This document shows, one piece after another, positions 30,840 to 42,808 of a DNA stretch of 64,000 bases. The stretch spans positions 30,370,263-30,434,262 of the forward strand of contig NC_041003.1 in the NCBI RefSeq assembly GCF_004193775.1, in the 5' to 3' direction. Within the stretch, counting starts at the first letter, position 1. Each line of letters opens with the position of its first letter. The position numbers were made by a program, and so were the translations under genes. Source of the DNA: Glycine soja (Eukaryota; Streptophyta; Magnoliopsida; Fabales; Fabaceae). The notes under the pieces were generated by a model. The model saw only the letters and a program-made list of their open reading frames with translations, did not search any database and was not told the origin of the DNA.

Positions 30840-33677
30840 CTCCTCAAATTTCATTCAGCCATCATCAATTAGACCTTGCACCTTATGCTTCAAGGTCCTA
30901 CAATGCTCAATGGAATGCCCCGGGGCCCCTCCATGATAAGCATATGTTGCGTTCAAGTTGTATCCTTGGAAAAATGGAGGTTGAGGAACCTTGTCTGGGG
31001 TTACAACAACCATTGAATTATCGAGTAGATATGGGAGCAAGTCAGCATAGGACACCGAAATTGGGGTGAATTCTACAGGCTTTTTCATTGCAAAATTTAT
31101 TTCTTGGTTGGTGTTTTGGTTTGCACTTGGCATTGGATGTGCGGCCAGCAAACTTTGTGGATGATTTAGGGATGGCCTTTGTGGATGACTGGGTGGTGGG
31201 TAATGAGAAGGGCCGATATTGGCTGAGCGATGACATTGTTGGGCTGGTGGGAAGTTTGGTCATGTAGGAATGGCAGCCACAACATGGGTTCCTTCCTCAC
31301 TCTCATCCTCTTCATTTGCCCCAGTTTTCTCATTCATCAAAGCAGGATGATCAAATTTGCGTCTTTTCAGACCCACTTCGATCCTTTCGTCGGTGAAGAC
31401 CAAATCCGCAAAGCTTGAATGTGCGTACCCCACCATTCTTTCATAGTAAAACACTGGTAATGTGTCTACTATTATTGTGATCATCTCTTTCTCCATCATC
31501 GGAGGTGCCACTTGAGCTGCCAGGTTTCTCCACCTTTGGGCGTATTCTTTGAAAGATTCGTGCCCCTTTTTGCACATGTTCTGTAATTGCATCCTATCCG
31601 GAGCCATATCAGAATTGTATTGATACTGCCTAACGAAGGCAACCATTAGGTCCTTCCAAGAATGGACTCGGAAAGGTTCCAAGTTAGTGTACCAAGTAAC
31701 AGCTACCCCAGTAAGACTTTCTTAGAAGAAATGTATCAGCAGTTCCTCATCTTTTGTGTATGCCCCCATCTTCCGACAATACATCTTTAGATGGTTCTTG
31801 GGGCAAGTAGTCCCCTTGTACTTGTCAAAGTCCGGCACCTTGAACTTGGGAGGGGTGACTGATCGAGGTCGTACCCAAATCAAATAAACATTAAAATGCA
31901 GTAACTAGGAAGTGATCCTAGGTCGTTTACCAATGAGCAATGATAAACCAAATGTTCATAATATACTAGCAGTAACAGTAACAATGGGGGGGGGGGTTGT
32001 TTGTTGTGTGAATTAAAGAACAAGCGAACTGGAATATGAAATTAATAATAGTAAAAACGTGTTGTTACCTCTGATTCTGAAGCCATTCTCTTGTCCTATG
32101 TTATGAAGAATTTGTCCCTAACAGTTAACCACTTAATCCAACCCTATTTTAATTTACTAAGCGAAAATCAATTTAGGGCTGTCAATATGTGATTAAGCAA
32201 CACATACACCAATTAACCCCTTGTTCATTAAGCAAGAACGCAATTTAAGCACAGAGGCAATTAATCGAACACGAAGCGCGCACAGATTAACAGAACGCAT
32301 GTGGGTTAATTGGTGACGGGAAAACTACCAGGAAGCTACATTATAAACATAACCTCGAAGAGAGTTAAGCTTCGTCCTCAGAAGGAAACAACACCAGAAA
32401 TTTAGCCTTCCATAATTTCAACCAAAAACAGAAAACGCAACTGAAGCTAAAGGCGGAAATGTAAATGAAACTGGAAATAGAAATGAGAATGAAACTAAAG
32501 CAGGAACGTAAATGAAACTAAAGGCAGAAGAAGAAATAAAAACAAAATTACAATTAGAAGCAGAGAATGGAAAAGTGCATTACGTGAACAGTAACAATAA
32601 GCTCAAAAAACATCAAACCCTAAACCCTATGCTCTGAATAATAGCCTTACAGAATAGCCCCCTTTACACAAATCCCAAGGCTGCTATTTATAAGGGTCAC
32701 TCAAAGTCACTAGGCCCTATTACATTATTATGGCCCAAAACGAAATAAACACTGAACAACATAAAATAAAATTGCAATCTCCTAATTAGAAATTAACTAA
32801 GGCAAGCGTTGCTTTATTTGTCCTCTTTAAGTCCACGACCAAAATCCGGATTAAGCTCAATGCTTCATTTATTCCTAAAATTAGATTAAAAACATCATAT
32901 TAGCTGAATGAGCCCAAATAATAAAACTGCCTAATTAATTTGACAATTAAGACTAATCAGTAATTAAAATGGTGCAAAAAGGTTTAAGAAATAGGAGAAA
33001 ATAATGGCACATCAGTGACGATATTGGGTACTAGGAACAACTCTTCTAGGTTAGCAAAGGCATAATCTCCGCCTCCTTCAATGGCCCTGAGCCTTTCCTC
33101 TAGATGATCCAACTTTTCTATTTCTGCCATAGTATGAGGGTTTTTACCCGCTGTGGAATGCAAAGGGGTGTGGTTGTGGGTGATACTGAGGGCCCTCCAA
33201 AGTGTTTTGTAGGGGTATATCACCAACTGCTTGCCCTTTAGTGGCATATCCAAGGCGAGGCTCGAAGTCGGCTAGATTGCGATGGGATATTTCATGTGTC
33301 TCCCCCATGGGTTGAGAGACATGTGCATGATCAGTTTGAGGTTGTTGGCTCTCAATGAGTATAGGAGAGGAGTTATTGATATTCTCATTGGGTGGAGCAT
33401 AGTTTGGAGGCAAACCATATGGGGAGAAAACATGCTTGTTCTGGACTTGCACAAAATGGGGGCCGCCCGTATCCGAGGTTGGACGATTTATTAGGTTGAG
33501 GCCAGATGGGAGAGTCGGGTCCACCCCAGAAACAGCACTGACAGTGGCAACTGCAACCACATTGACCTCCATTATCTTCTTCATGCTCATCATGGCCTCC
33601 ATCATTGTGGTCATCTGTTCTTTCATGGCCTCCATGTCGGCCTTCATCCGCTCTTGCACCTCGTCTTCTTCAGCCAT
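30840..33677 (-). pseudogene. gag: Tat/Ogre-like gag of E-minus, split by solo LTR
   Basis: Minus strand from ATG at 33675-33677. The start has Met/Lys/Glu-rich helix repeats (MKADMEAMKEQMTTMMEAMM), then a Pro/Asn-rich spacer. A frameshift occurs near 33144-33250, followed by DHLEERLRAIEGGGDYAF. The LTR 31860-33014 interrupts it, and the Gag core resumes (PPKFKVPDFDKYKGTTCPKN, SWKDLMVAFVRQYQYNSDMA, EYAQRWRNLAAQV). It ends with a degenerate zinc motif near 30910 (AYHGGAPGHSIEHC). In-frame stops at about 31722 and 31260 confirm decay. The counterpart in E-plus lacks this LTR. No protease follows. Confidence 0.85.
31860..33014 (-). repeat. Solo LTR of Athila-like family, TSD GTGAC
   Basis: On the minus strand it runs from TGATGTGCCATTATTTTC to GACCTCGATCA, 1155 bp. 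It is the same family as the LTR at 22917-24016, including the homopolymer (poly-G here, near 31986). It is flanked by perfect GTGAC copies at 31855-31859 and 33015-33019. No PBS or coding sequence is attached, so it is the product of LTR-LTR recombination. The uninterrupted site is visible in E-plus gag at about 40555-40580. Confidence 0.93.
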
Positions 33678-34540
33678 TACTCCAGCTCTAGCATGCGTTC
33701 GGTAAGGGTGTCATAAAGTGTGTTCTCCCCTTTTGATAACAATGATTAAAGTTTGGTTTTAGGGAAAGAATGCAATGAGCAATGCAACCAATAAAAAGCA
33801 TGGATGTATGTGAATGATGCATTGTTTGTGCTTTATTCTGACTTTCTTTGTTTTGCAGAGGAAAATGCAAGGATCATGCACGAGCAAACATGAAAACAAA
33901 AGGTATGCAGTTTGTAGAACAAAAAGTATGTTGAATGCATATGCAATGACTCATGCAAAAATGTGATGCTTGAATATGATAACTAAAAAATGCAGAAACG
34001 ATATGTTCATTATGATGCCGTGAAGAGAGGCATGATGCAATCAAGGAATATGCTAGAGTGAGTTTTCTATGTATCCCTAATTGAGGAATCTAATGGAAAT
34101 GATCCAAAAGTCCCTTTCTAGTGACAATTCCCAAGTGTGGTTTTATGTAACCTTACTGGCTTCTAGAGATATCATCCCCTTCGAAAAACATATTACGACA
34201 GTAGGGACTACCAGCAACAATATATTATCAAAGAGAAAAACTCTATATGAGGGTTCACTGTTATCAAGCAAGTCGGAGACCCAGCATGACCACAGATTCA
34301 CCTCCACTCCTTATGTTCCCATGGACCCGGGTATAGGGCCCCTTTTCAACTCACCGTGTGTACAAAAAGGTGTGGATTTTGTGTGCATCAAATGAATACA
34401 TATTTATCTCAAGCATACATTAAAACACGCTTACAGCATCGAAGAATTTTATACAAGAACATAAAGGAAAAGGGAAATCGATGAAAGGGAAAACACAACT
34501 TTTGCACCAAAGATTAATAGGCCTAACTCTCTAAAAACAA
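33678..34540 (-). other. Leader of E-minus between PBS and gag
   Basis: About 860 bp without a credible ORF. It shares words in inverse orientation with the E-plus leader 38321-39869, such as the ATGGACCCGGGTATAGGGCC region and GCATAATGCATGAT-type repeats. E-plus has a longer leader, so one of the two has gained or lost sequence. Confidence 0.65.
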
Positions 34541-34558
34541 TCCCCAGTGGAGTCGCCA
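34541..34558 (-). other. Primer-binding site of E-minus
   Basis: On the minus strand this reads TGGCGACTCCACTGGGGA, identical to the PBS of E-plus. The form is like that described for Ogre-type elements (tRNA-Arg primed, from memory). It lies two bases inside the LTR end. Confidence 0.85.
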
Positions 34559-34560
34559 AC

Positions 34561-36178
34561 TATCGCAACCTACCCTTCGGCGGGAGGGCGAGGAGGGACT
34601 CACGGGTGCATCTTCCAAGGAAGGAAGGCGCGCGGAGTCGCCACCAACATTTATTCCAGGAAAACGTCGAAAAAACCCGAAACGTGTGATCTACGAACTT
34701 TAAGTGTGAAAGGTTCGAGAGTTGTTTTTACGCACGGGGAAGATATTAGCACCCCACGTGTCCATCACAAGGGACGGCAGCCTCTAATTAAGTGTGCAAG
34801 ACATGACTTCAAAATTATGTATTCTCCTTTTTTATGTTTTTTTAGCTTTTTATGGGCCTTTTTGTATTTTTTTATCTTTTTGTGGTCGACAAGGGTATTT
34901 CCCTCACTCCTGCGTATTCCTCAATTGCGATGAGGAAATCAGACCTACGTAGTTCTTTCAGAATTAAATGTTGGTTAAGTTGTTTTTATCTTTTTTTGCA
35001 AGATATATTTTAACCGAACAAAAGTCGTTTAAGGCGATGGACCATTAAACGATCTTTTGCTTTTTGGAAAGGAGAGAAACGTTAAGGTGTTGGACCATTA
35101 ACGATCTCTTGGTTTTGAAAGGAGAGAAACGTTAAGGCGTTGGACCATTAACGATCTCTTGGTTTTTGAAAGGATAGAAACATTAAGGCACTGGACCATT
35201 AACGATCTCTTGGGGTGGTCGACAAAAGTGGGGCTTTTGCTCCTACGTATCCTCAATTGCGATGAGGAAATTAGACCTACATAGTTCTTGCAAAAGCGAT
35301 AAAGTTATGTGTTGATTTTATGCTTTGAATGGTCCATTTTAACCAATAAAAGCAAAGAGGACCGTTTTAAGGCGTTGGACCTTAAAACGGTTTTGAGTAA
35401 CTTTTGCGGACAAAACTTGATTTGTGAGTTGATTTTAGCCTTAGTTTCACTTTGGTTATTAGTTAACTCATTCAAGGAAACTTTCAAAGAAAAACGTCTG
35501 ATTGATTTTTTTGATTATTTTATTCAAAGATATTTTAATTATTTTATTATTATTTTTTCATGATATTTTGATTATTTTATTATTATTTGCCTTTTTTTAT
35601 TTAACCGAGGTTACAATGTGAACAATCAGTTAAATTTTGCTTTAACAGTTATTAAACGACATTACAACACAAATGATTGGTTGAAATTCATTTTATCATT
35701 TATTAGGCGAGATAATGGCTTAAACGATCGGTTAAAGGTCGTTAAAAACGGAAGAAAAGAAAACTGAAAGTGAACGAAATGAAGATGAAAGCCAGCAAAA
35801 CAAGAAATGAATTGAAAGTCTCGGATTCGAAAACTTACTGGTTGAAGAAGGAAGAATGAATGAAGAACGGACGAATGGTGAAGAACAAGGGAAAATCTTC
35901 ACATATTGGCTCACAGAAATGTCTCGGAAGCGTTACGGAAGCACCTCGGCTTGGATTTTCTTCACGGAAACACGTTTTTTCACCCCAAAACAGCTTAAAT
36001 GCATAGCATAGGGGTCAGGGATCCTTTGGAACAGCCCCCCTCGGCCTATTTATAGAAAAAAGGGGGTGGAGCTTGCCGCCCAGCTCACCCTTGGCTTCCT
36101 CAGGAAGTTTCCTAATGCACCCCCCTTTCGTACTTTAAGGAAAAGTTACGGAAATATTACAGAAGCCTATTAGACTTG
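34561..36178 (-). repeat. 5' LTR of E-minus, PBS-side part
   Basis: The LTR end reads TTGCGATA on the minus strand where E-plus has TTGCGACA, so the terminal CA has mutated. The LTR is broken at 36178 by E-plus and resumes at 52069. Reassembled length is about 2.19 kb, similar to the E-plus LTRs. A TATAAATA box lies on the minus strand at 36047-36054. The stretch 35020-35215 holds tandem copies of a 60-bp unit. Confidence 0.88.
35020..35215. repeat. Approx. 60-bp tandem repeat in E-minus LTR
   Basis: Three to four units contain TTGGACCATTAACGATCTCT and GAAAGGAGAGAAACGTTAAGG. The motif pair resembles the paired inverted words AACGGTT/TTAAGGCG elsewhere in the LTR. It lies in the transcribed part downstream of the TATA box. 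E-plus LTRs have only one degenerate counterpart. Confidence 0.8.
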
Positions 36179-36526
36179 TGTCATACCCTAATTTCGTCCG
36201 GGGATTATTACTTGATAATATGCAACCTTTGATCGGTCGCTTTGAGATACTTGGCATCCTTTGTTTCACAATATGTGAAGTCCCGAGATATGCCGGAAAT
36301 CAAAAGGAAGCAGGCTTACGCGATCCATGAAATTCCGTAATGTGGCGGAAACCAAAAGGAGGTGTTGTTACGCAATTCGTGAGTTTCCGTAACTTCTTCG
36401 AAAGCTAAAAAAGAGTAAATACATGATCTGTAAGGATCCGTAACCTTACGGAAAGAAAATAAGTATCGTTACAAAATTCGTAAAGTTTCGTAACGTTACG
36501 AAAAAAGAATCACCAAAAAAGGTAAA

Positions 36527-37128
36527 GGGGGGTGAACTTATCAAGATAGGGGTGTAAATAGAAATTCAAATCTAGGCCCTTCCGGAACATTTTGGAAGTT
36601 GGGTTGCTTAAGGAGGAAGCAACTGGGCGACAAGCTCCTCCACGTTTTTGAAAAATGGTTTCCGGGGCTTCCGCGGCTTCCGGAATACTTCCGTAAAATT
36701 TCCGAAAACTTTGGGTAAGCATATTCCACTTAACATTGGTGAAAGGGAAGAGAAAAAAAGATGAAAGTTAAGTCATATATGCTTCCGTAAGGCTTCCGTA
36801 ACTTTTCCGTAAATTACGAAAGAAGGTGGGGTGAACTTATAAAGATAGAGGTGTAAATAGCAATTCGAGTCTAGGCCCTTCTGGAACATTTTGGAAGTTG
36901 GGTTGCTTAAGAAGGAAGCAATTGGGCGGCAAGCTCCTCCACGTTTTTGAAAAATGGTTTTCGGGGCTTTCGCGGCTTCCGTAATACTTCCGTAAAATTT
37001 CCGAAAACCTTGGGTAAGCATATTTCCCTTAACATTGGTGAAAGGGAAGAGAAAAAAGATGAAAATCAAATTCGAAAACACTTCCGTAAGGCTTCCGTAA
37101 CTTTTCCGTAAAATATGAAAAGGGGGGT
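36527..37128. repeat. Approx. 300-bp tandem duplication in E-plus LTR U3
   Basis: Each unit starts GGGGTGAACTTAT and includes CTAGGCCCTT, TTGGGTTGCTTAAG, CTCCTCCACGTTTTTGAAAA and TGGGTAAGCATATT. A third partial unit follows. The same duplication is in the 3' LTR near 50300-50880, so it predates this insertion. Confidence 0.9.
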
Positions 37129-37202
37129 GAACTTAGTAATTCGGGTGCGCTTAGAAATCTTCTTCATTAAGTCTCTGGGCGGTAAGCACCTCCCTTTTTT
37201 TC

Positions 37203-37210
37203 TATAAATA
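37203..37210 (+). promoter_or_regulatory. TATA box of E-plus 5' LTR
   Basis: TATAAATA is followed by GGGGAGGGGGGAGCTG. It is preserved at 50961-50968 in the 3' LTR and inverted in E-minus (36047-36054). It marks the end of U3, with the transcribed part downstream. Confidence 0.7.
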
Positions 37211-38302
37211 GGGGAGGGGGGAGCTGTTTCAAAATGTTCAAGACCCTTGGCTATGCATTTCGGCTATTTTGGGCAAAAAAACACGTTTTCGTGAAGAAAA
37301 ATTGAGTCAAAGTACTTCCGTAACGCTTCCGTAAGCGATTCTGTGGAAATTCTTCATCGTTCTTCGTTGTTCTTCACCGTTCTTCATTCGTTCTTCGTTC
37401 TTCAACGGGTAAGTTTTTGAATCCGAGACTTTCAATTCATTTCTTGTTTTGTGTACTTTCACTTTAATTTCGTTTACTTTCAGTTTTCTTTTCTTCCGTT
37501 TTTAAAATGCTTTAACCGTTTATTTAAGCCGTTTTCTCGCCTAATAAATGATAAAATGAATTTCAACCGATCATTTGTGTTGTAATCTCGTTTAATCACT
37601 GTTAAAAGATAATCTAACCGATCGTTCACATTGTAACCATGGTTAAACCAAAAAGAGGTAAAATAATAATATAATAATCAAAAAATATCTTTTAGTAAAA
37701 TAAACCAAAAAAAATCAATCGGACGTTTTCTCTTTGGGATTTCTCATTCTTAATTGAATTGACTAATAACTAAAGTGAAACTAAGGCTAAAATCAATTCG
37801 CCAAGTCAAGCTCGTCCACAAAAAAATCACTAAAAAGGGATTTGGAAGTTTATCATTTCAGTTTCTTACCAAGTAAAATGGATCATTTTTAAGGTCCCAC
37901 GCCTTAAAATGATCACCTTTCAAGTAAAAAGAATCACTTGATTCACGCATAAGAAGAACTACGTAGGTCTGATTTCCTCTTCGATGGAGGGTACGTAGGA
38001 GCAAGAGCCCCGCTTTTATCAACCTCAAAAAATAAAAAGAAATAAAAGTTAAGATAACACAATTCCACAATTCTAAAAAATAGGCTATTGTCCTTTGAGA
38101 CAAACGTGAGAGGTGCTAATACCTTCCTCAAATGTAAATACAACTCCCGAACTTAGAATTTTCATTTCGACCGGTTTCCTTCGGTTTTTCCGACGTTTGC
38201 CACGAATAAATGTTGGTGGCGACTCCGCGCATCTTTCCTCCTTTGGAAAGCGCACCTGTGAGCCTCTCCTTCGCTCGCCCGCGAAGGGCACATTGCGACA
38301 GT

Positions 38303-38320
38303 TGGCGACTCCACTGGGGA
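38303..38320 (+). other. Primer-binding site of E-plus
   Basis: TGGCGACTCCACTGGGGA lies two bases after the LTR end. It is identical in E-minus and of Ogre-like form. Minus-strand DNA synthesis would be primed here. Confidence 0.88.
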
Positions 38321-39869
38321 CCTTTTTGTGAGTTAGGCCTATTCTAAGGAATTGTGGAATTGTGAAACCTTGTGTGTGCATTTATTGAACTGTGTAAAGT
38401 GTAAATAACTGCTGTCTTTTTTCACATTTTTACACTAAGCACCCACGAGTTTGAGTAAAAAAGGGGGCCCTATACCCGGGTTCATGGGAATTTAAGGAGT
38501 GGAGGTGAATCTATGATCATGCTAGGTCTCCGACTTGCTTGATAATAGTGAAACCTCGTCTAGAGCTTTCTCTCTTTATAATATGTTGTCGCTGGTATTC
38601 CATACCGCCACAATATTATTATCTTGAGTGATGATACCTCTAGAAAACAGTCGTGTGAGTTATGAATCTTTGGGAGTAGTTATTAGAGACCCCTAGATAC
38701 TATCCTGTAGGTCCCTAAAATAGGGGCACGGAGCAAACACACTGCGTGCCATTTTAAACACTGCCATGCATGTAGTCCTAAATGTCATATACGCCTTTGC
38801 TTGTAATTATTTATGGATACTGTCGTACTCTGTGCGTCCCCTTGTTGCGCTTTTGCGCATCTACATCATGCCATCACACATGCGTTGTATGTGGGTCTCG
38901 TCTTTTGTCGTGGGAAGTCGAAAGATCCATATTGTCTTCTTAACTGCACACATGGGGCACTGCGCCCCCCAAATGCGCAATAAGGAGAGATAATTTTCCG
39001 GGCTCTCATGTCCATAAATGCATTCATATCATGCACCGCATAAACATCTCTTCAGCATCATAATGAACATATCGTTCCTGCATTTGTCCGTTATCACATT
39101 CCCATTTTGCATGAGTCATTGCATCATCATGCATATGCGTTCAACATACTTTTTGTTCTACATGTTTGCTCATACATGATCCTTGTGTTTTCCTCTACAA
39201 AACAAAAACAAAAAAAAAGGGAAGCATGAAAATTCATGATGCATTCTTAGTTGCATGTGTTAGGTACCATGAGTCAACCATGTTGGGATCATAAACCCAT
39301 TTCACTTAAAAACAAAATGATTGAACATGGTACCTAATGCATGGTTAACTAAGAAAAGATGTTTCTTCAGGCATCTCAAATTCATAATTACATTTTCTAT
39401 GCATAGCATGTATATTCCCGAGTCTTTCATCTCTATAAAATGTTGTCGAAGTATTGGCGATCAAATTGTCATTCTTTGGATTATGGGGTTGAACCAAGCT
39501 CATGCTTTTACGAAAAGGTTCAGCAAGTCAAGTTGAAGCATGGAAGTAACCATCTTGCAAAAATTGGGATCGAGTTACGTTGCTGCTTCATCTACTGCCA
39601 AACACATTTAGGACTGTTGATGTCCTTGTTACTTCCAGTTTCACCTTGACAAAGATGTCATGGACCATGTTGAAAATCTAAATTGATTCAACCCCATGTC
39701 CTGCGTAAAAATTCGCAATACTTCAACTATGCATCATTCGCATACATCCATGCTTTTCATTGGTTGCATTGTTCATTGCATTCTTTCCTAAAAAAAAAAG
39801 AAAAAGAGAACTTAATCAAAAGAACCCGCTTTATGACGCTCTTACCAAACCTGTGCTAGAGCTAGAGTA
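38321..39869 (+). other. Leader of E-plus
   Basis: About 1.55 kb with no convincing ORF. CATGCAT/ATGCATAT words are frequent. Parts match the E-minus leader in inverse orientation (for example the CCCGGGTTCATGGGAA area near 38475). It is longer than the E-minus leader by about 0.7 kb, with the extra mostly between 39230 and 39700. Confidence 0.6.
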
Positions 39870-41600
39870 ATGGGTAAAGCAGAGGAGGTGCAAGAGAAGG
39901 TGAAGGCTGACATGGAGGCCATGAAAGAGAAAATGGCCACAATGATGGAGGCCATGATGAGCATGAAGAAGATAATGGAAGTCAATGCGGTTACAATTGC
40001 CGCTACCAGCACTGTTGCTAAGGTGAACCCGACGTCCCCATTCGACATCAACCAAATGAATCATCCAACCTCAGCTATGGTAGGCAAGATTTGGGAAGCA
40101 CGGGCGGCCCCCATTATGCGCAAAGTCAAAACAAGCATGCCTTCCCACCATATGGCTTGCCTCCCAACTATACACCACCCAATGTAGCGTACACTCCCAG
40201 TGAGAACGTCAACAACTCCACTCCCATACTCATTGAGAGCCGGCAACCCCAAACTGATCATGCACATGTCTCTCAACCCATGGGTGAGACACATGAAATG
40301 CCCCACCACAATCTAGCCGACTTCGAGCCTTGCCTCGGATATGCCACTGAAGGGCAGGCAATTGGTGGTATACCCCTACAAAACCCTTTGGAGGGCCCTC
40401 AGTATCACCCCCAGCTACACCTCTTGCATTCCACAACAAGTAAAAACCCTCATGCTATGGCAGAAATGGGAAAGTTGGATCATCTAGAGGAAAGGCTCAG
40501 GGCCATTGAAGGAGGTGAAGATTATGCCTTTGCTAACCTAGGAGAGTTGTTCCTAGTACCCAATATCATCACCCCTCCCAAGTTCAAGGTGCTGGACTTT
40601 GACAAGTACAAGGGGACTACTTGCCCCAAGAACCATCTAAAGATGTATTATCGGAAGATGGGGGCATACTCAAAAGATGAGGAATTGCTGATACATTGCT
40701 TCCAAGAAAGTCTTACTGGGGTAGCTGTTACCTGGTACACTAACTTGGAACCTTCCCGAGTCCATTCTTGGAAGGACCTAGTGGTTGCCTTCGTTAGGCA
40801 GTGTCAGAATAATGTCTTCGGATAGGATGCAACTACAGAACATGTGCAAAAAGGGGGCACGAATTTTTCAAAAGAATACGCCCAAAGGTGGAGAGACCTA
40901 GCAGCTCAAGTGACACCTCAATGACGGAGAAAAAAATGATGACAATGATAGTAGACACATTACCAGTATTCTACTATGAAAAGATGATGGGCTACACACC
41001 TTCAAGCTTTGATGATATGGTCTTCACCGAAGAAAAGATCAAAGTGGGTCTAAAAAGAGGCAAATCTGATCATCATGCTTTGATAAATGCAAAAAAAAAA
41101 ACTAGGGCAAATGAAGAGGGTGAGAATGAGGGAGAAGCCCATGCTGTGACTGCCATTCCTATACAACCAAGTTTCCCACCAACCCAACAATGTCATTACT
41201 CAGCCAATAAACAAACCTTCTCCTTACCCACCGCCCAGTTATCGACAAAGACCATCCCTAAATCAACCACAAAGTATGTCTACCGCACTTCCAATGACGA
41301 ACATCACCTTTAGCACAATCCAAAAACACCCGCCAAGAAATGAGTTTTGCAGCGAAAAAAAAACCTGTAGAATTCACCCAAATTTCGGTGTCCTATGTTG
41401 ACTTGCTCCCATGTCCACTCGATAATGCAGTGGTAGCCATAAACCCTGCTAGGTTTCCTCAATCTCCATTTTTTCAAGGATACGACTCGAACGCAACGTG
41501 TGCTCGTCATGGAGAAGCCTCGGGGCGTTCCATTGAGCATTGTAGGGCCCTAAAGCGTTAGCTGCAAGGTCTAATTGATGCGGGCTGGCTGAAATTTGAG
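39870..41600 (+). pseudogene. gag: Tat/Ogre-like gag of E-plus, frameshifted
   Basis: The ATG at 39870 starts the same Met/Lys/Glu-rich helix (MKADMEAMKEKMATMMEAMM) as in E-minus. Frame changes occur near 40090 and again near 40825-40890, where the block between the VAFVRQ and EYAQRW motifs is garbled. Further breaks lie near 41313-41340. Recognisable pieces are DHLEERLRAIEGGEDYAFAN, PPKFKVLDFDKYKGTTCPKN, VDTLPVFYYEKMMGY and a degenerate zinc motif CARHGEASGRSIEHC near 41499. The region at 40555-40580 is the intact version of the site where E-minus carries a solo LTR. No protease follows. Confidence 0.85.
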
Positions 41601-41983
41601 GAGAATCGCGTGTAAATCCTGACATTGACAAGAGATGCCACACATGGGGCAATTTTGAAAGCTGTTGTTAGATGTCTCTAATGACTCATCAGGATTTTCA
41701 AGTGCAAGCCATTGGTCAGTTTGCTCAAGCGACCTGTGCTCCTGAGTTTGGACTTCCACGACCGTTCAATCATAGATTACTCGTCTTGCATGTTGGTGAG
41801 GGTGCTGTAAGACAACGAGTAAAGTTCAAAACAAATAAGTTCCAAAATAAAAAAAGAGGGTTCAAAAAGAAAAAGAAAAAAAAGCATTTGATTGACTGTG
41901 TTTTCAAGACATTCATGTGACCTCATTTTATCATTCCAGAAAGTTTGTCTTTTTAGAGAGAAGTGAGTTATCAAGAATAGGAT
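41601..41983 (+). other. Non-coding stretch after gag of E-plus
   Basis: It contains the ACGAGTAAAGTTCAAAAC region, an A-rich run near 41850-41885 and a match to E-minus 30360-30840 in inverse orientation. TAGGA at 41979-41983 is the first copy of the TSD of the solo LTR that follows. Confidence 0.6.
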
Positions 41984-42808
41984 GTTGGACAAATGGTCTC
42001 AATTACCTTAAGAAAAAAAAGGGGGTTGAATTAAGATACGAAGATTATTCCCCAATTAAACTTTCACTCTCTCTTTACGGATTAACAACGCACACAGGGA
42101 CAACCCTTCCCTTGTGTTCAAGAATTCCCTACAACAAGAGACCCACGGTCTCTTAATCCCTTTTCAGAAATAAGAAGAGAAGAAGAAATCTCTCATAAAA
42201 GAGATGGATTGTTCAATGAAGATCAATCAAAATTCCTTATTGAATGTGCAAGTGGTTGACCAAGGAATCTTTTTGAGAGGATAAAACATTTCAGTTCAGA
42301 AAAACTCTTAATCTTTTTTGGGCAATGAAAACTCCCTTTAAGTTCATGTTTCCAAGTCACCTTTGATGGCCATTCATAAACCATTTGAATAGATGTGACT
42401 CTTGGGAATTATATTCTGAAAATCCCCCCTGGTAATCAATTACAAGACTTGTGTAATCGATTACAGGTTTTAAAAATTTGAATTAAAACTTTCAATAAAC
42501 TGCTGGTAATCAATTACCATCCATGTGTAATCAATTACACGTTATAAATTTTGAATTCAAATTTCTAGTGACTGTTATAAACATTTTTCAGCTGCTGGTA
42601 ATCGATTACTAGAGAGAAAATCTCAATTCGAAATGATAGAATTCTTTGGTCAAACCTTTTGTTTTTTCAATTTGGAAACTTCTTCCTAGAGATTCTAGAG
42701 ATCAACTTGATCATATATCTTGATTTTCTTAGATTCTTGTCTTGAATAGAACTTAGAAGCACTTGATCCTTTAGCATCATCAAGACATCAAAACATCTTG
42801 CTTCTACA
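41984..42808 (+). repeat. Solo copia-type LTR, TSD TAGGA
   Basis: It runs from TGTTGGACAAATGG to CTTGCTTCTACA, 825 bp, flanked by perfect TAGGA copies (41979-41983 and 42809-42813). Both termini and five GTAATC(G/A)ATTAC palindromes relate it to the LTR at 15932-17486. No PBS or ORF is attached. The uninterrupted target is present, inverted, at 30345-30349 in E-minus, proving that the insertion happened after E-plus and E-minus diverged. Strand could be either; it is assigned from TG-CA order only, and the related copia LTR, with the same termini in the same order, belongs to a minus-strand element. Confidence 0.92.

Larger units (their letters stand above)
36179..38300 (+). repeat. 5' LTR of E-plus
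   Basis: It runs from TGTCATACCC to CATTGCGACA, 2122 bp. The first part is dense in TTCCGTAA/TTACGGAA words. A block of about 300 bp is tandemly duplicated (units starting near 36527, 36827 and partly 37128). The TATA box TATAAATA is at 37203-37210. The last part contains ACGTAGGTCTGATTTCCTC followed by the GCGACTCCGC and GCGAAGGGCACATTGCGACA end sequences. Confidence 0.93.
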
